A DNA stretch of 64,000 nucleotides from Tsukamurella sp. M9C (GCF_020169415.1 NZ_JAIULG010000001.1:186001-250000); one strand, 5' to 3'. Shown: positions 31,478-42,431, counted from the first letter of the stretch. A program made the numbers and translations. The notes: a model not told the origin generated them from the letters alone.

Positions 31478-32350
31478 ATGACTGCAACCACCCTGCCCGG
31501 CGGCACGTTCGCCCTCGGCGGCGACCTCACGGTCACCCGATTCGGTTACGGCGCCATGCAACTCGCGGGGCCGCACGTCTTCGGCCCGCCCGCCGACCGC
31601 GAGGCGGCGATCGAGGTGCTGCACGACGTGATCGACCTGGGCATCACGCACATCGACACCAGCGACTACTACGGCCCGTTCGTCACCAACGAGATCATCC
31701 GCGAGGCGCTGCACCCCTACCCGGAGTCGCTGCACATCGTGACCAAGGTCGGCGCCCGCCGCGACGACACCGGCGGCTGGCCGCCCGCGCTGGAGCCCGA
31801 CGACCTGCGCCGCGCCGTCGACGAGAACCTCGAACGCCTCGGGCTCGACGCGATCGACGTGGTGAACCTGCGCGTCGGCGACTTCGACACCCCCAGCGCC
31901 GGCTCGATCGCCGAGCCCTTCACCGTGCTCGCCGAGCTGAAGCAGCAGGGCCTGATCCGGCACCTCGGCGTGAGCACCGTGACCGCCGAGCAGGTCGCGG
32001 AGGCGCAGTCGATCGCGCCGGTCGCGTGCGTGCAGAACTTCTACAACATCGCCCACCGCGTCGACGACGAGCTGGTGGATTCGCTGGCGGCGCAGGGTAT
32101 CGCGTACGTGCCCTACTTCCCGCTCGGCGGGTTCAGCCCGCTGCAGTCCGACGCGCTGAACGCCGTCGCGGCCCGGCTCGGCGCCACCCCGATGGCGGTC
32201 GCCCTCGCGTGGCTGCTGCAGCGTTCGCCGAACATCCTGCTCATCCCGGGCACCTCGTCGGTCGTGCACCTGCGCGAGAACGTCGCCGGCGCCGCGCTGG
32301 AGCTCCCGGCCGACGCGCTCGCCGAGCTGGACGCGATCGGCACCCGCTGA
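31478..32350 (+). CDS. Aldo/keto reductase
   Basis: 290 residues, NADPH-dependent carbonyl reductase fold. Catalytic Asp and Tyr are in HIDTSDYYGP and Lys in HIVTKVG; the usual catalytic His block reads DVVNLRVGD, with Arg at the His position, as in the YdbC-like subgroup. The C-terminal cofactor site is LIPGTSSVVHLRENVA. It is probably a single gene; its substrate is unknown. It ends 83 bp before a convergent membrane gene. Confidence 0.88.
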   Translation: MTATTLPGGTFALGGDLTVTRFGYGAMQLAGPHVFGPPADREAAIEVLHDVIDLGITHIDTSDYYGPFVTNEIIREALHPYPESLHIVTKVGARRDDTGGWPPALEPDDLRRAVDENLERLGLDAIDVVNLRVGDFDTPSAGSIAEPFTVLAELKQQGLIRHLGVSTVTAEQVAEAQSIAPVACVQNFYNIAHRVDDELVDSLAAQGIAYVPYFPLGGFSPLQSDALNAVAARLGATPMAVALAWLLQRSPNILLIPGTSSVVHLRENVAGAALELPADALAELDAIGTR

Positions 32351-32433
32351 CCTTCGGTGCGTGTCGGCGACGACGCGCCGGGGCCCGGTCGCAGAGATGC
32401 ACCGAGGCTCCGTCGGCGATCCGTCGTACGCGG

Positions 32434-32853
32434 TCAGTAGTTCCGCGGGCCCGTCTCGTACCGGCCGGCCGCCACCAGCCAGGTCACGGCCACGACGGCG
32501 ATCGGCGTCACGCACAGGATCGCGGCCGGTCCGGCGACCGCCGCGGTCGTCGCCGCCAGCTCCGACCATCGCGGCCGCCCGCCGACGATGCGGCGGGCCG
32601 CCGTCCACCCCGCCGTGACGCCCATGAGCAGCACGAACGCCGCCGTGAACCACAGGCTCCGCACGATCAGGCTGAGCACCATCCCGAGCACCGCGAGCTG
32701 CACCGTCGCGCGGACCGTCGAACTCAGGATCGCGGGGCCGTAGCCGGTTCGCCCGAGCCACGCCACGGCGGCGCCCGTCAGGGCGAGGGCGACGAGCGCG
32801 ACGGCGAGGCCCGGGCCCACCGTGAGCAGCTCGCCCGGATCACTTCCGGTCAC
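32434..32853 (-). CDS. Short FetB/YbbM-like ABC permease fragment
   Basis: 139 residues from GTG 32853, with four helices. The sequence VGPGLAVALVALALTGAAVAW, then RATVQLAVLGMVLSLI and GVTAGWTAARRI, matches the N-terminal half of UPF0014/FetB-type export permeases, which normally have about 250 residues. The frame stops after RYETGPRNY where the family would continue with its conserved cytosolic loop and more helices. It is probably a truncated gene, or a short stand-alone member. No partner ATPase is nearby. Confidence 0.45.
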   Translation of the reverse strand: MTGSDPGELLTVGPGLAVALVALALTGAAVAWLGRTGYGPAILSSTVRATVQLAVLGMVLSLIVRSLWFTAAFVLLMGVTAGWTAARRIVGGRPRWSELAATTAAVAGPAAILCVTPIAVVAVTWLVAAGRYETGPRNY

Positions 32854-32940
32854 GTCGTGGAAACCTAGTCGAAATGAGCGCCCCGCGCGGCTTCGCAGGT
32901 GCATCGGCGCAGGTCCAGGCCGGTAAGGATGACCTTTCAT

Positions 32941-32969
32941 TTGGTGATCCGAGGCGGGGAAACTAATAT
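32941..32969 (+). promoter_or_regulatory. Promoter of the gltBD operon
   Basis: TTGGTG (32941-32946), 17-bp spacer, TAATAT (32964-32969). This is a good housekeeping-type promoter and would give a leader of about 95 nt before gltB. The leader contains no structure I can name. Confidence 0.6.
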
Positions 32970-33071
32970 TTTCGGTACAGCCAACGATGCCTGAGGTGAT
33001 CTGCAGTCCCGGATCGCCGAACCTTGAAGAACCCGTTCCGCCGTGAGGCGCTGCGTAGAGGCAGGTATTCG

Positions 33072-36000
33072 ATGAGCCGATTCGTCCCCCCGGGCCCCCA
33101 GGGCCTGTACCACCCCGCGAACGAGCACGACGCATGTGGCGTCGCCTTCGTGGTGGACATGCACGGACGCAAGTCCCGGGACATCGTCGACAAGGCCATC
33201 ACCGCCCTGGTCAACCTCGAGCACCGCGGTGCCGCGGGCGCCGAGCCCAACACCGGTGACGGCGCGGGCATCCTGATCCAGGTCCCGGACCGCTTCTTCC
33301 GCGAGGTCGTGGACTTCGAGCTGCCCCACCAGGGCGCGTACGCCACGGGCATCGCCTTCCTCCCGCAGGCCGCCGCCGAGGCGACCAAGGCCGCCGAGGG
33401 CGTCGAGCGCATCGTCGCCGAGGAGGGCCTGACGGTCCTCGGCTGGCGCGACCAGCCCACCGACGACGGCTCGCTGGGCGCGCTCGCCCGCGACGCCATG
33501 CCCACCATGCGGCAGGTCTTCATCGCCGGCACGGATTCCGACGGTGCGCCCCTCTCGGGCATGGACCTCGAGCGCCGCTGCTTCGTGATCCGCAAGCGGG
33601 TCGAGCGCGAGCTCGGGACCGACGGTGCGGGCGCGGGCTCGCAGGGCGAGGAGTCGGTGTACTTCCCGTCGCTGTCCGGCCAGACCTTCGTCTACAAGGG
33701 CATGCTGACCACCCCGCAGTTGCGCGGCTTCTTCGTGGACCTGCAGGACGAGCGCGTCGAGTCGGCCCTCGGCCTGGTGCACTCGCGCTTCTCCACCAAC
33801 ACCTTCCCGAGCTGGCCGCTCGCGCACCCCTACCGGCGCGTGGCCCACAACGGTGAGATCAACACCGTCAACGGCAACGAGAACTGGATGCGGGCCCGCG
33901 AGGCGCTGCTCGACGTCTCGGCCTTCGGCGAGGACGCCGCGGACAAGATCTTCCCGATCTGCACCGAGGGCGGCTCCGACACCGCGCGCTTCGACGAGGT
34001 GCTCGAGCTGCTGCACCTCGGCGGCCGCAGCCTGCCGCACGCCGTGCTGATGATGATCCCCGAGGCGTGGGAGCGGCACCAGGACATGGACTCGGCCCGC
34101 CGGGCGTTCTACGAGTACCACTCCTCGCTCATGGAGCCGTGGGACGGGCCGGCCTCGGTCTGCTTCACCGACGGCACCGTGATCGGCGCCGTGCTCGACC
34201 GCAACGGCCTGCGCCCGTCGCGCATCTGGGTCACCAAGGACGGCCTCGTCGTGCTCGGCTCCGAGGTGGGCGTGCTCGACATCGACCACTCCGACGTGGT
34301 CTACAAGACCCGCCTGCAGCCGGGCCGCATGTTCCTCGTGGACACCGCGCAGGGCCGCATCGTCTCCGACGAGGAGATCAAGGGCGAGCTCGCCGCCGCT
34401 GAGCCCTACCAGCAGTGGCTCGACGAGGGCCTGCTGCGCCTGAAGGACCTGCCGGACCGCCCCCACACCGTGATGGCGCACGACCGGGTCACGCAGCGGC
34501 AGCAGATGTTCGGCTACACCACGGAGGAGCTGGACCTCCTGCTCACGCCGATGGCGAAGACCGGCGCCGAGGCGATCGGCTCCATGGGCACCGACACCCC
34601 CGTCGCCGTGCTCTCGCTGCGCCCGCGCCTGCTGTTCGACTACTTCCAGCAGCTGTTCGCGCAGGTGACCAACCCGCCGCTCGACGCGATCCGCGAGGAG
34701 ATCGTGACCGCGCTCGGCGGCACGATCGGCAGCGAGTCCGACCTGCTCAACCCGGCGGCGATCAGCTGCCGCCAGATCCACCTCGAGCAGCCGATCCTCA
34801 ACAACGACGAGCTGCAGAAGCTGGTCAAGGTCAACGACGACGGCACCCTGCCCGAGTTCCGGTCCGTGGTGATCCCGGGCCTGTACCACGTGGCCGAGGG
34901 CGGCAAGGGCCTGCGCGAGGCGCTCGACACCGTGCGCACCCAGGTCTCCGAGGCCATCGACGGCGGCGCGCGCCTGATCGTCCTGTCGGACCGCAACTCC
35001 GACCGGCTGCTGGCGCCGATCCCGTCGCTGCTGCTGACCTCCGCCGTGCACCACCACCTGGTGCGCGAGCGCAGCCGCACCAAGGTCGGCCTCATCGTGG
35101 AGTCGGGCGACGCCCGCGAGGTGCACCACATGGCGGCCCTCATCGGCTGCGGCGCCGCGGCGGTCAACCCGTACATGGCCTTCGCGACCATCGAGGACAT
35201 GCACATCCGCGGCGAGCTCAACGGCACCCCGCTGGAGAAGCTGAACGCCAACTACGTCAAGGCGGCCGGCAAGGGCGTGCTCAAGGTGATGTCCAAGATG
35301 GGCATCTCCACGCTGGCCTCGTACACCGGCGCCCAGCTGTTCCAGGTCATCGGCCTGTCGCAGGAGGTCGTCGACGAGTTCTTCACCGGCCTGCAGAGCC
35401 AGCTCGACGGCATCGGCCTCGACGAGATCGCCGCCGACGTCGCCGCGCGGCACAAGCGCGCCATGAACGACCGCCCCGAGGAGCTGGCGCACCGCGAGCT
35501 CGAGGTGGGCGGCGAGTACCAGTGGCGCCGCGAGGGCGAGTACCACCTGTTCAACCCGGACACCGTCTTCAAGCTCCAGCACGCCACGCGCACCGGGCAG
35601 TACAAGGTGTTCAAGGAGTACACGAAGCTGGTCGATGACCAGAGCGAGCGGCTCGCGTCGCTGCGCGGCCTGTTCCGCTTCCAGAGCGACCGCCCGTCGA
35701 TCTCCATCGACGAGGTGGAGCCCGCGAGCGAGATCGTCAAGCGCTTCTCGACCGGCGCCATGAGCTACGGCTCGATCTCGGCCGAGGCGCACGAGACGCT
35801 GGCCATCGCTATGAACCGCCTCGGCGGGCGCTCGAACTCCGGTGAGGGCGGCGAGGATCCGCGGCGCTTCACGCCCGACGAGAACGGCGACTTCCGCCGC
35901 TCGGCGATCAAGCAGGTCGCCTCGGGCCGGTTCGGCGTGACCTCGCACTACCTGAGCAACTGCACCGACATCCAGATCAAGATGGCGCAGGGCGCGAAGC

Positions 36001-37679
36001 CCGGCGAGGGCGGCCAGCTGCCCCCGCACAAGGTGTACCCGTGGGTCGCCGAGGTCCGTGGCTCGACGCCCGGCGTCGGCCTGATCTCGCCCCCGCCGCA
36101 CCACGACATCTACTCGATCGAGGACCTGGCGCAGCTGATCCACGACCTGAAGAACGCGAACCCGCAGGCGCGGATTCACGTGAAACTCGTCTCGGAGATC
36201 GGCGTGGGCACCGTCGCCGCGGGCGTCTCGAAGGCGCACGCCGACGTGGTGCTCATCTCGGGCCACGACGGCGGCACCGGTGCCACCCCGCTGACCTCGG
36301 TCAAGCACGCGGGCGCGCCCTGGGAGATCGGCCTCGCCGAGACCCAGCAGACGCTGCTGCTCAACGGCCTCCGCGACCGGATCGTCGTGCAGGTCGACGG
36401 CCAGCTCAAGACCGGCCGCGACGTCATCGTCGCCGCGCTGCTCGGCGGCGAGGAGTTCGGCTTCGCGACCGCCCCGCTGGTGGTCTCGGGCTGCATCATG
36501 ATGCGCGTGTGCCACCTGGACACCTGCCCCGTGGGCGTGGCGACCCAGAACCCGGTGCTGCGGCGCCGGTTCACCGGCAAGCCCGAATTCGTGGAGAACT
36601 TCTTCCTCTACATCGCCGAGGAGGTGCGCGAGCTGCTCGCCGAGCTGGGCTTCCGCACCCTGCAGGAGGCCGTCGGCCAGTCGCAGATCCTCGACACCAC
36701 GGAGGCGCAGGCCCACTGGGGCGGCGCCAAGGCCGGCAAGCTGGACCTCTCGCCGATCCTGGCGCAGGTCGACTCGCCGTTCATGAAGCAGGACCTGTTC
36801 TGCAGCCAGCCGCAGGACCACGGCCTCGAGAAGGCCCTGGACCAGCAGCTGATCTCGCAGGCGCGGGTCGCCGTGGAGACCGGCGCGCCGGTCACCATCG
36901 AGACCCCGATCTCCAACGTCAACCGCACCGTGGGCACGATGCTCGGCCACGAGGTGACCAAGGCGCACGGCGCCGACGGTCTCCCGGAGGACACCATCGA
37001 CATCACGTTCAAGGGCAGCGCGGGCAACAGCTTCGGCGCCTTCGTGCCGAAGGGCATCACGCTGCGCCTCGAGGGCGACGCCAACGACTTCGTGGGCAAG
37101 GGCCTCTCGGGCGGCAAGATCGTGGTCCGCCCGGCGCGCAACGCCCCGGAGGAGTTCGTCGCCGCGGACAACATCATCGCGGGCAACGTGATCCTGTTCG
37201 GCGCCACCGCCGGTGAGGTCTACCTCAACGGCAAGGCGGGCGAGCGGTTCGCGGTGCGCAACTCGGGCGCCGTCGCGGTGGTCGAGGGCGTGGGCGACCA
37301 CGGCTGCGAGTACATGACCGGCGGCCGCGTGGTGGTCCTCGGCGACACGGGACGAAACTTCGGCGCCGGCATGTCCGGCGGCGTGGCCTACGTCTACAAC
37401 GCCGACGGACAGTTCGAGCGCGACCTCAACACCGAGCTGGTGGAGCTGGAGTCGCTCGACGAGGCCGACATCGAGTTCGTCCACGGCGCCGTGACCGACC
37501 ACTACCGCTACACCGATTCCGCCGTCGCGGAACGGATCCTGGCCAACTGGCCGCGGGAGCGCCAGCTCTTCGCCAAGGTGATGCCGCGCGACTACAAGCG
37601 CGTACTCACCGCCATCAAGCGCGCCGAACTCGACGGCCGCAACATCGACGACGCAGTGATGGAGGCCGCTCGTGGCTGA
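33072..37679 (+). CDS. gltB: Glutamate synthase (NADPH) large subunit
   Basis: 1,535 residues. It transfers the glutamine amide to 2-oxoglutarate, working with GltD. The N-terminal amidotransferase starts after a short propeptide: Cys22 in HDACGVAF becomes the nucleophile. A central domain, the FMN-binding synthase domain (with [11 protein letters not shown] and [10 protein letters not shown]) and the 3Fe-4S cysteines in [15 protein letters not shown] follow, and the beta-helix ends the chain. The ATG at 33072 was preferred over 33024 because an AGGCAGG lies just upstream and the mature Cys is then at the usual distance. Co-transcribed with gltD. Confidence 0.96.
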   Translation: MSRFVPPGPQGLYHPANEHDACGVAFVVDMHGRKSRDIVDKAITALVNLEHRGAAGAEPNTGDGAGILIQVPDRFFREVVDFELPHQGAYATGIAFLPQAAAEATKAAEGVERIVAEEGLTVLGWRDQPTDDGSLGALARDAMPTMRQVFIAGTDSDGAPLSGMDLERRCFVIRKRVERELGTDGAGAGSQGEESVYFPSLSGQTFVYKGMLTTPQLRGFFVDLQDERVESALGLVHSRFSTNTFPSWPLAHPYRRVAHNGEINTVNGNENWMRAREALLDVSAFGEDAADKIFPICTEGGSDTARFDEVLELLHLGGRSLPHAVLMMIPEAWERHQDMDSARRAFYEYHSSLMEPWDGPASVCFTDGTVIGAVLDRNGLRPSRIWVTKDGLVVLGSEVGVLDIDHSDVVYKTRLQPGRMFLVDTAQGRIVSDEEIKGELAAAEPYQQWLDEGLLRLKDLPDRPHTVMAHDRVTQRQQMFGYTTEELDLLLTPMAKTGAEAIGSMGTDTPVAVLSLRPRLLFDYFQQLFAQVTNPPLDAIREEIVTALGGTIGSESDLLNPAAISCRQIHLEQPILNNDELQKLVKVNDDGTLPEFRSVVIPGLYHVAEGGKGLREALDTVRTQVSEAIDGGARLIVLSDRNSDRLLAPIPSLLLTSAVHHHLVRERSRTKVGLIVESGDAREVHHMAALIGCGAAAVNPYMAFATIEDMHIRGELNGTPLEKLNANYVKAAGKGVLKVMSKMGISTLASYTGAQLFQVIGLSQEVVDEFFTGLQSQLDGIGLDEIAADVAARHKRAMNDRPEELAHRELEVGGEYQWRREGEYHLFNPDTVFKLQHATRTGQYKVFKEYTKLVDDQSERLASLRGLFRFQSDRPSISIDEVEPASEIVKRFSTGAMSYGSISAEAHETLAIAMNRLGGRSNSGEGGEDPRRFTPDENGDFRRSAIKQVASGRFGVTSHYLSNCTDIQIKMAQGAKPGEGGQLPPHKVYPWVAEVRGSTPGVGLISPPPHHDIYSIEDLAQLIHDLKNANPQARIHVKLVSEIGVGTVAAGVSKAHADVVLISGHDGGTGATPLTSVKHAGAPWEIGLAETQQTLLLNGLRDRIVVQVDGQLKTGRDVIVAALLGGEEFGFATAPLVVSGCIMMRVCHLDTCPVGVATQNPVLRRRFTGKPEFVENFFLYIAEEVRELLAELGFRTLQEAVGQSQILDTTEAQAHWGGAKAGKLDLSPILAQVDSPFMKQDLFCSQPQDHGLEKALDQQLISQARVAVETGAPVTIETPISNVNRTVGTMLGHEVTKAHGADGLPEDTIDITFKGSAGNSFGAFVPKGITLRLEGDANDFVGKGLSGGKIVVRPARNAPEEFVAADNIIAGNVILFGATAGEVYLNGKAGERFAVRNSGAVAVVEGVGDHGCEYMTGGRVVVLGDTGRNFGAGMSGGVAYVYNADGQFERDLNTELVELESLDEADIEFVHGAVTDHYRYTDSAVAERILANWPRERQLFAKVMPRDYKRVLTAIKRAELDGRNIDDAVMEAARG

Positions 37680-39138
37680 TCCGCAAGGCTTTCTGAAGAA
37701 CAACTCGCGCGAGACCCCGGTTCGCCGGCCCGTCCCGCTCCGGCTCCTGGACTGGAACGAGGTGTACAAGCCCTTCGACGGGACCACCCTGCGCAAGCAG
37801 GCCTCCCGGTGCATGGACTGCGGTATCCCGTTCTGCCACAACGGCTGCCCGCTGGGGAACCTGATCCCCGAGTGGAACACGCTGGCGTACAAGGACCGCT
37901 GGTACGACGGCATCGAGCGGCTGCACGCCACGAACAACTTCCCGGAGTTCACCGGGCGGCTGTGCCCCGCGCCCTGCGAGGCGTCGTGCGTGCTGGGCAT
38001 CAACCAGGATCCCGTCACCATCAAGCAGGTCGAGGTCGAGCTCATCGACAAGGCCTTCGACGAGGGCTGGGTCTCGCCGCAGCACCCCACCAAGCTGACG
38101 GGTAAGAAGATCGCCGTCGTCGGCTCGGGTCCGGCGGGCCTCGCGGCGGCGCAGCAGCTGACGCGTGGCGGCCACACCGTGACCGTCTACGAGCGCGCCG
38201 ATCGGATCGGCGGCCTGCTCCGCTACGGCATCCCCGAGTTCAAGATGGAGAAGCGGCACATCGATCGCCGCCTCGCCCAGATGAACGCCGAGGGCACCGT
38301 CTTCAAGACGGGCGTCAACGTGGGCGTCGACGTGACTGTCGAGCAGCTCCGCGAGGACTTCGACGCGGTCGTGCTCGCCAACGGCGCCACCGTGTGGCGC
38401 GACCTGCCGATCCCCGGCCGCGAGCTGGACGGCATCCACCAGGCGATGGAGTTCCTGCCCTGGGCCAACCGCGCCGCGGTCGGCGACGACGTCCTCGACG
38501 AGAACGGCCTGCCGCCGCTGCACGCCAAGGACAAGAAGGTCGTCATCATCGGCGGCGGCGACACCGGCGCCGACTGCCTCGGCACCTCGCTGCGCCAGGG
38601 CGCGACCACCGTGCACCAGTTCGAGATCATGCCGGTCCCGCCGCGTGAGCGCGCCGAGTCGACCCCGTGGCCGACCTACCCGCTCATGTACCGCATCAGC
38701 TCGGCCCACGAGGAGGGCGGCGAGCGCGTCTTCTCCGTCAGCACCGAGGAGTTCGTCGGCGAGGACGGCAAGGTCACCGGCCTCAAGGCCTACGAGGTCA
38801 AGATGGAGGGCGGCCGGTTCGAGAAGGTCGAGGGCACCGACTTCACCCTCGAGGCCGACCTCGTGCTGCTGGCCATGGGCTTCGTCGGCCCGCAGCGCGA
38901 CGACCTGCTGGACAAGCTGGGCGTCGAGTACAGCGAGCGCGGGAACGTCTCGCGCGGCGACGACTTCCAGTCGACGGTGCCGGGCGTCTTCGTCGCCGGC
39001 GACGCCGGCCGCGGCCAGTCGCTCATCGTGTGGGCCATCGCGGAGGGCCGCAGCGCCGCGGCCGCCGTCGACCGGTTCCTCATGGGCGACACCGCGCTGC
39101 CCGCGCCGATCGTCCCCACCGCCGCGCCGCAGCGGTAG
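37672..39138 (+). CDS. gltD: Glutamate synthase small subunit
   Basis: 488 residues. It passes NADPH electrons through FAD and two 4Fe-4S clusters to GltB. Cluster cysteines: [17 protein letters not shown] and [13 protein letters not shown] site [20 protein letters not shown] site [15 protein letters not shown]; final FAD loop [13 protein letters not shown]. The start GTG overlaps the gltB end by 8 nt, so the subunits are translated in step. Confidence 0.96.
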   Translation: MADPQGFLKNNSRETPVRRPVPLRLLDWNEVYKPFDGTTLRKQASRCMDCGIPFCHNGCPLGNLIPEWNTLAYKDRWYDGIERLHATNNFPEFTGRLCPAPCEASCVLGINQDPVTIKQVEVELIDKAFDEGWVSPQHPTKLTGKKIAVVGSGPAGLAAAQQLTRGGHTVTVYERADRIGGLLRYGIPEFKMEKRHIDRRLAQMNAEGTVFKTGVNVGVDVTVEQLREDFDAVVLANGATVWRDLPIPGRELDGIHQAMEFLPWANRAAVGDDVLDENGLPPLHAKDKKVVIIGGGDTGADCLGTSLRQGATTVHQFEIMPVPPRERAESTPWPTYPLMYRISSAHEEGGERVFSVSTEEFVGEDGKVTGLKAYEVKMEGGRFEKVEGTDFTLEADLVLLAMGFVGPQRDDLLDKLGVEYSERGNVSRGDDFQSTVPGVFVAGDAGRGQSLIVWAIAEGRSAAAAVDRFLMGDTALPAPIVPTAAPQR

Positions 39139-39146
39139 CGCACCGT

Positions 39147-39195
39147 CGAACGACGAAGGCCGGCTCCCTCGCGGGGGCCGGCCTTCGGTCGTTCG
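39147..39195. terminator. Bidirectional terminator between gltD and the DUF937 gene
   Basis: Stem of about 18 bp (CGAACGACGAAGGCCGGC against GCCGGCCTTCGGTCGTTCG, one bulged G) with an 11-nt loop. It is 9 bp after gltD and 7 bp after the convergent DUF937 gene, so it can serve both. Confidence 0.8.
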
Positions 39196-39201
39196 AGCGG
39201 G

Positions 39202-39726
39202 TTACTTGCCCTTGAGCAGGCCGCCCAGGATGCTGCCCAGCACGTTGCCCGCGGCGTTGCCGCCGGCCTGCTGGTTGCCGCCGCCGAGCATGTTGCCCAG
39301 GATGCTGCCGAGGACGTCGCCGCCGCTCTGCTGCTGCGGGGCCGGGGCCTGCTCCTGCTGCGGAGCGGCCGCGCCGCCGCTGGTCAGCTTCTTCATGACG
39401 AAGCTGATCACGATGGGCGCGAGGATCGGGAGCAGCTGCTTGACCAGGCCGTCGGTGACGCCGGAGGACAGCGGCGCGGCGGCCGCGGCGGCCACGTCGT
39501 CGGTCTTCTCGCCGAACAGGCTGGAGACGATCTGCTGGCCGTCGCCGCTGTCGGCGGCCTGCGCGAGATCGGCCGGGGCCTCGGTGGTGTCCTGCGCCTG
39601 GAGGCCGGCGAGCAGGGTCGGCACCGTCTGGTTGACGGCCTCCGAGGCGACGTCCTCCGAGACGCCGAGCTGGGCGGCGATATCCGCGAGCGGGATGGAC
39701 TTGATCAGGTCGTCGAGATCGGACAC
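39202..39726 (-). CDS. DUF937 domain protein
   Basis: 174 residues. The DUF937 pattern is visible: LADIAAQLGVSEDVASEAVNQTVPTLLAGL, then LVKQLLPILAPIVISFVMKKL. A Gln/Gly-rich C-terminal half ends in repeats of GGxxxGxxLGSILGGLL. Function unknown; no signal peptide. The start GTG at 39726 is preceded by a strong AAGGAG. Transcribed alone. Confidence 0.78.
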   Translation of the reverse strand: MSDLDDLIKSIPLADIAAQLGVSEDVASEAVNQTVPTLLAGLQAQDTTEAPADLAQAADSGDGQQIVSSLFGEKTDDVAAAAAAPLSSGVTDGLVKQLLPILAPIVISFVMKKLTSGGAAAPQQEQAPAPQQQSGGDVLGSILGNMLGGGNQQAGGNAAGNVLGSILGGLLKGK

Positions 39727-39924
39727 GGTTCTCCTTGGAGGATGTGTGAGGACGCAAATTGCTGCACGAACACCCACAGCGTAGCCGCGGCGTGCGCGGG
39801 CGCTCGCCGGAACCCGCATGTGAGGAGCGACACGCTTCGGCCGCGAGCGCTGGACCCCGCCGCGCGGGAGGAATACAGTATCTGTAACCAACCGTTCCGC
39901 ATCGAGATCGCACCGGAGACCGTC

Positions 39925-40065
39925 GTGAAGCTGCACCGTCGCACCACCTTGCTGGGCTCGAAGGCGATCTCCCGGTTGCGGAACCGCCGACTCGCGCGCA
40001 CGCTCGCCGAGGACGGCGAGCGCCTCGTCACCGCGTCGGACCTGCGGGTTCTGCGGGTCGGCTAG
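39925..40065 (+). CDS. Possible small basic protein
   Basis: 46 residues, about a quarter Arg/Lys, with GGAG 7 nt before the GTG. The rest of the 198-bp gap holds no other candidate. No family is recognised and the 3' end overlaps the convergent hydrolase gene by 38 bp. It may be a real short gene or a chance frame. Confidence 0.3.
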   Translation: MKLHRRTTLLGSKAISRLRNRRLARTLAEDGERLVTASDLRVLRVG

Positions 40066-40888
40066 TCACGTCCAGGATCAGCGCCGCGGTCTGCGCGGGC
40101 TGATCGACCATGGCCTGGTGTCCGCTCGGCGCGATCACCGCGAACCGCGCATGCAGCACGTCGGCCAGCTCCTGCTGCTGCTCCAGCCAGTGCGTCGCGC
40201 ACGGGGTGCGCCGCCCGGCGAACGCCGCGGCCACCGTCCACGGGACGCCGGCCGGGAGCGGCGTCCGCTCCCGCAGATCGGCCAGCTCGTGCGCCAGCAC
40301 GGGGTATCGACCGTTCTCCAGGAACGCGGCGCGGAAGTAGGCCTCGGAGGAGAGGATCTCCGCGTACTCGGGCGGCGGCGCGCCCGCGCCCAGCATCCGG
40401 TGCACCAACGGGCCGAACAGGTTCATCCGTACCGCGGCCGCCGCGTCGGCCGACCGCAGGAGCGCGGCGTCGCGCAGCTCGCCCGGCACCACCCAGCGGG
40501 GAGAGGTCTCGACGCTGCCGTCCAGGAGGACGGATCCCGCTGTGCGGTGCGGGTGTTCGCGGGCGAAGGCCTCGACGTAGAAGCTGGCCATCGAATGCCC
40601 GACCATCACCGCCGCGCCGATGTCCAACGCGTCCAACAGCTCGCGCAGCCGGGTGACCTCGGAGTCCAGGGTGGGGACGGCACCGTCGGGCCAGGGATCG
40701 GAGAGGCCGTACCCGGGTCGGTCCAGCCGGACGACGGTGCGGCTCGCGGTCAGGAGCTCCGTGACCGCGTCCCAGTCGAACCAGTTCCCGGCCAGGCCGG
40801 AGCTGAGCACGATGGGAGGCCCGCTCGCCGGGGCGATCGGTTCGTCGACCACCACGTGGGTGCGGGTACCCGCCAGATCGAGCAGCAC
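40028..40888 (-). CDS. Alpha/beta hydrolase
   Basis: 286 residues. Oxyanion-loop region LSSGLAGNWFDWDAV, nucleophile elbow GHSMAS (Ser at about 98), Asp region and a final His in APSGHQAMVDQP. The lid segment is of average size. It has no signal peptide and is cytosolic. Substrate unknown. Its 5' end is 20 bp from the divergent S4-domain gene. Confidence 0.83.
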   Translation of the reverse strand: MLLDLAGTRTHVVVDEPIAPASGPPIVLSSGLAGNWFDWDAVTELLTASRTVVRLDRPGYGLSDPWPDGAVPTLDSEVTRLRELLDALDIGAAVMVGHSMASFYVEAFAREHPHRTAGSVLLDGSVETSPRWVVPGELRDAALLRSADAAAAVRMNLFGPLVHRMLGAGAPPPEYAEILSSEAYFRAAFLENGRYPVLAHELADLRERTPLPAGVPWTVAAAFAGRRTPCATHWLEQQQELADVLHARFAVIAPSGHQAMVDQPAQTAALILDVTSRPAEPAGPTR

Positions 40889-40908
40889 ACCGGCGAGGAT
40901 AGTCGGGC

Positions 40909-41139
40909 ATGATGGTGCGCGTGAGTGAGGCGATCGACGTGACCATCTCCGACGATGTGATCCGGCTGGGGCAGTTCCTCAAGCTGGCGGGTCTCATCGA
41001 CTCGGGGGCCGAGGCCAAGGCGGTGATCGCCGAGGGCGAGGTGGCGGTGAACGGCGAGGTCGACCTGCGTCGTGGCCGGCAGCTCGCGGTGGGAGACGTG
41101 GTGGAGGTCTTCGGGCGGTCCGCCCGCGTGGCGCGCTGA
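40909..41139 (+). CDS. S4-domain RNA-binding protein (YbcJ-like)
   Basis: 76 residues, all one S4 fold: IRLGQFLKLAGLIDSGAEAKAVIAEGEVAVNGEVDLRRGRQL. The small stand-alone S4 proteins bind structured RNA, possibly ribosomal. GATAGT lies 5 nt before the first ATG and 8 nt before the second (40912), so the message is probably leaderless; ATG 40909 or 40912 is the start. Confidence 0.82.
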   Translation: MMVRVSEAIDVTISDDVIRLGQFLKLAGLIDSGAEAKAVIAEGEVAVNGEVDLRRGRQLAVGDVVEVFGRSARVAR

Positions 41140-41143
41140 CCGG

Positions 41144-41866
41144 TCAGTATTCGCCCGCGGCCGCGGCTGCGACCCAGCCGAGCACCTGCAGCTGCGCCGG
41201 GTTGTACAGCTCGGTCAGCGCCGCGAGGATCACGCGCTGCGCGGTGCGCTGATCGTGCCCGCCCTCGTCGGACCAGGTGCCCAGGTCGGGGAAGCCCGCG
41301 ACCTGGTGCAGGACGTCGGGGACGAGGCGGGCGACGAGATTGTCAATGGTGGCCTCGTCCGCGTCGGCGGGCAGCCGGTCGAAGTCGTCGGCAGCGTCAG
41401 TCCGGCTGTACGCCGTCAGCATGCGTGCGTACTCCTCGGCGCGGGTCGGCCCCACGAGCTGGGCGAGGACGGCGCTGAACTTGCGGTCCGCGGGGGAGAG
41501 GTTCCGGGCCGTCGCCGCCGCGGAGAGCTCGGGCGGCAGGTCCGACGGTGCCGTCGACGTGCGCAGCGCGCGCAGGTCCTCGCGGATCGCCTGCAGCCGT
41601 TCGATGTCGGCGGCGAGCTTGTCATCGAGCTCGGCGGCCGCCGCGTCGTCCACATCGTCGGCGTCCATCGCGGCGATCTGCGCGAGGCTGAAGCCCAGCC
41701 CCGTCATGCGACGGATCCAGACCAGCCGCACCAGGTGCTCGACGCCGTAGGTCTTGTAGCCGTTGGACCGTCGCGCGGGCTCGTCCAGTAGCCCGACGTC
41801 GTGGTAGTGCCGCACGGTGCGCAGGCTGGTCCCCGCCAGCTCAGCGACCTCGCGCGTGCTCCACAT
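41144..41866 (-). CDS. MerR family regulator with long C-terminal domain
   Basis: 240 residues. N-terminal MerR domain WSTREVAELAGTSLRTVRHYHDVGLL, then YGVEHLVRLVWIRRMTGLGFSLAQIAAM. The coiled-coil helix has an Asp/Ala-rich stretch. An extra all-helical domain of about 120 residues may bind a ligand. It converges on the S4-domain gene (4 bp apart) and lies downstream of rraA on the same strand. Confidence 0.82.
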   Translation of the reverse strand: MWSTREVAELAGTSLRTVRHYHDVGLLDEPARRSNGYKTYGVEHLVRLVWIRRMTGLGFSLAQIAAMDADDVDDAAAAELDDKLAADIERLQAIREDLRALRTSTAPSDLPPELSAAATARNLSPADRKFSAVLAQLVGPTRAEEYARMLTAYSRTDAADDFDRLPADADEATIDNLVARLVPDVLHQVAGFPDLGTWSDEGGHDQRTAQRVILAALTELYNPAQLQVLGWVAAAAAGEY

Positions 41867-41880
41867 GGGCGTGGTGGGCG

Positions 41881-41937
41881 TTACCGGAGGACGATGCCGT
41901 CGCGGCGCTGGAGGAGGGTGGCCCCGGGGGCGAGGTG
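41881..41937 (-). pseudogene. Duplicated 3' end of an rraA-like gene
   Basis: Directly behind the rraA stop, the minus strand reads LAPGATLLQRRDGIVLR then a stop, a diverged copy of rraA's own ending [17 protein letters not shown]. At DNA level ACCGGAGGACGATGCCGTCG is repeated at 41884 and 41941. It is a remnant of a tandem duplication of the last about 50 bp. Confidence 0.6.
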
Positions 41938-41939
41938 CG

Positions 41940-42431
41940 TCACCGGAGGACGATGCCGTCGTCGTCGCTGAAAAGGCTGTCGCCCGGGTTGAACGTGACG
42001 CCGCCGAAGGTGAGCGGGATGTCGCGTTGGCCCTCGGCGGTCTTGGTGGACTTGCGCGGGTTGGTGCCGAGCGCCTTCACGCCGATGTCCAGCGTGCCGA
42101 TCACGGCAGCGTCGCGGACCGCGCCGTAGGCCACGATGCCGGCCCAGCCGTTGCCGCGGCCGAGCTCGGCGATGAGGTCGCCGACCAGCGCAGTGTGCAG
42201 CGAGGGGACGCCGTTCTCGTCGGAGCCGTCGATGACCAGCACGCGGCCCTCGCCGGGCTCGCCCAGGATCGACTTGAGCAGCGCGTTGTCCTGGAAGCAC
42301 TTGACCGTGACGACCTCGCCGGCGAACTGCTTGCGGCCGCCGAACTGGCGGAACTGCGTGTCGCAGCTGCGCACGTCGGGGCCGATCTCGTCGACCAGGT
42401 CCGCGGTGGGGGTGAACTGCACGTTGCTCAT
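41940..42431 (-). CDS. rraA: RraA family protein
   Basis: 163 residues of the RraA/HMG-aldolase fold. [14 protein letters not shown]-like block ([16 protein letters not shown]), [46 protein letters not shown] and the closing [14 protein letters not shown] are all present. In enterobacteria RraA binds RNase E; many actinobacterial members are instead metal-dependent aldolases or decarboxylases (the G-x20-R-D motif is intact here). Which applies is not clear from sequence. Confidence 0.85.
   Translation of the reverse strand: MSNVQFTPTADLVDEIGPDVRSCDTQFRQFGGRKQFAGEVVTVKCFQDNALLKSILGEPGEGRVLVIDGSDENGVPSLHTALVGDLIAELGRGNGWAGIVAYGAVRDAAVIGTLDIGVKALGTNPRKSTKTAEGQRDIPLTFGGVTFNPGDSLFSDDDGIVLR

Noticed and set aside
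32937-38177. 1,746-codon open frame on the minus strand opposite gltBD
   Set aside because: It is an antisense frame kept open by high GC at third positions; the product is Val/Arg/Asp/Gly-rich without any domain, and gltB/gltD on the other strand are certain.
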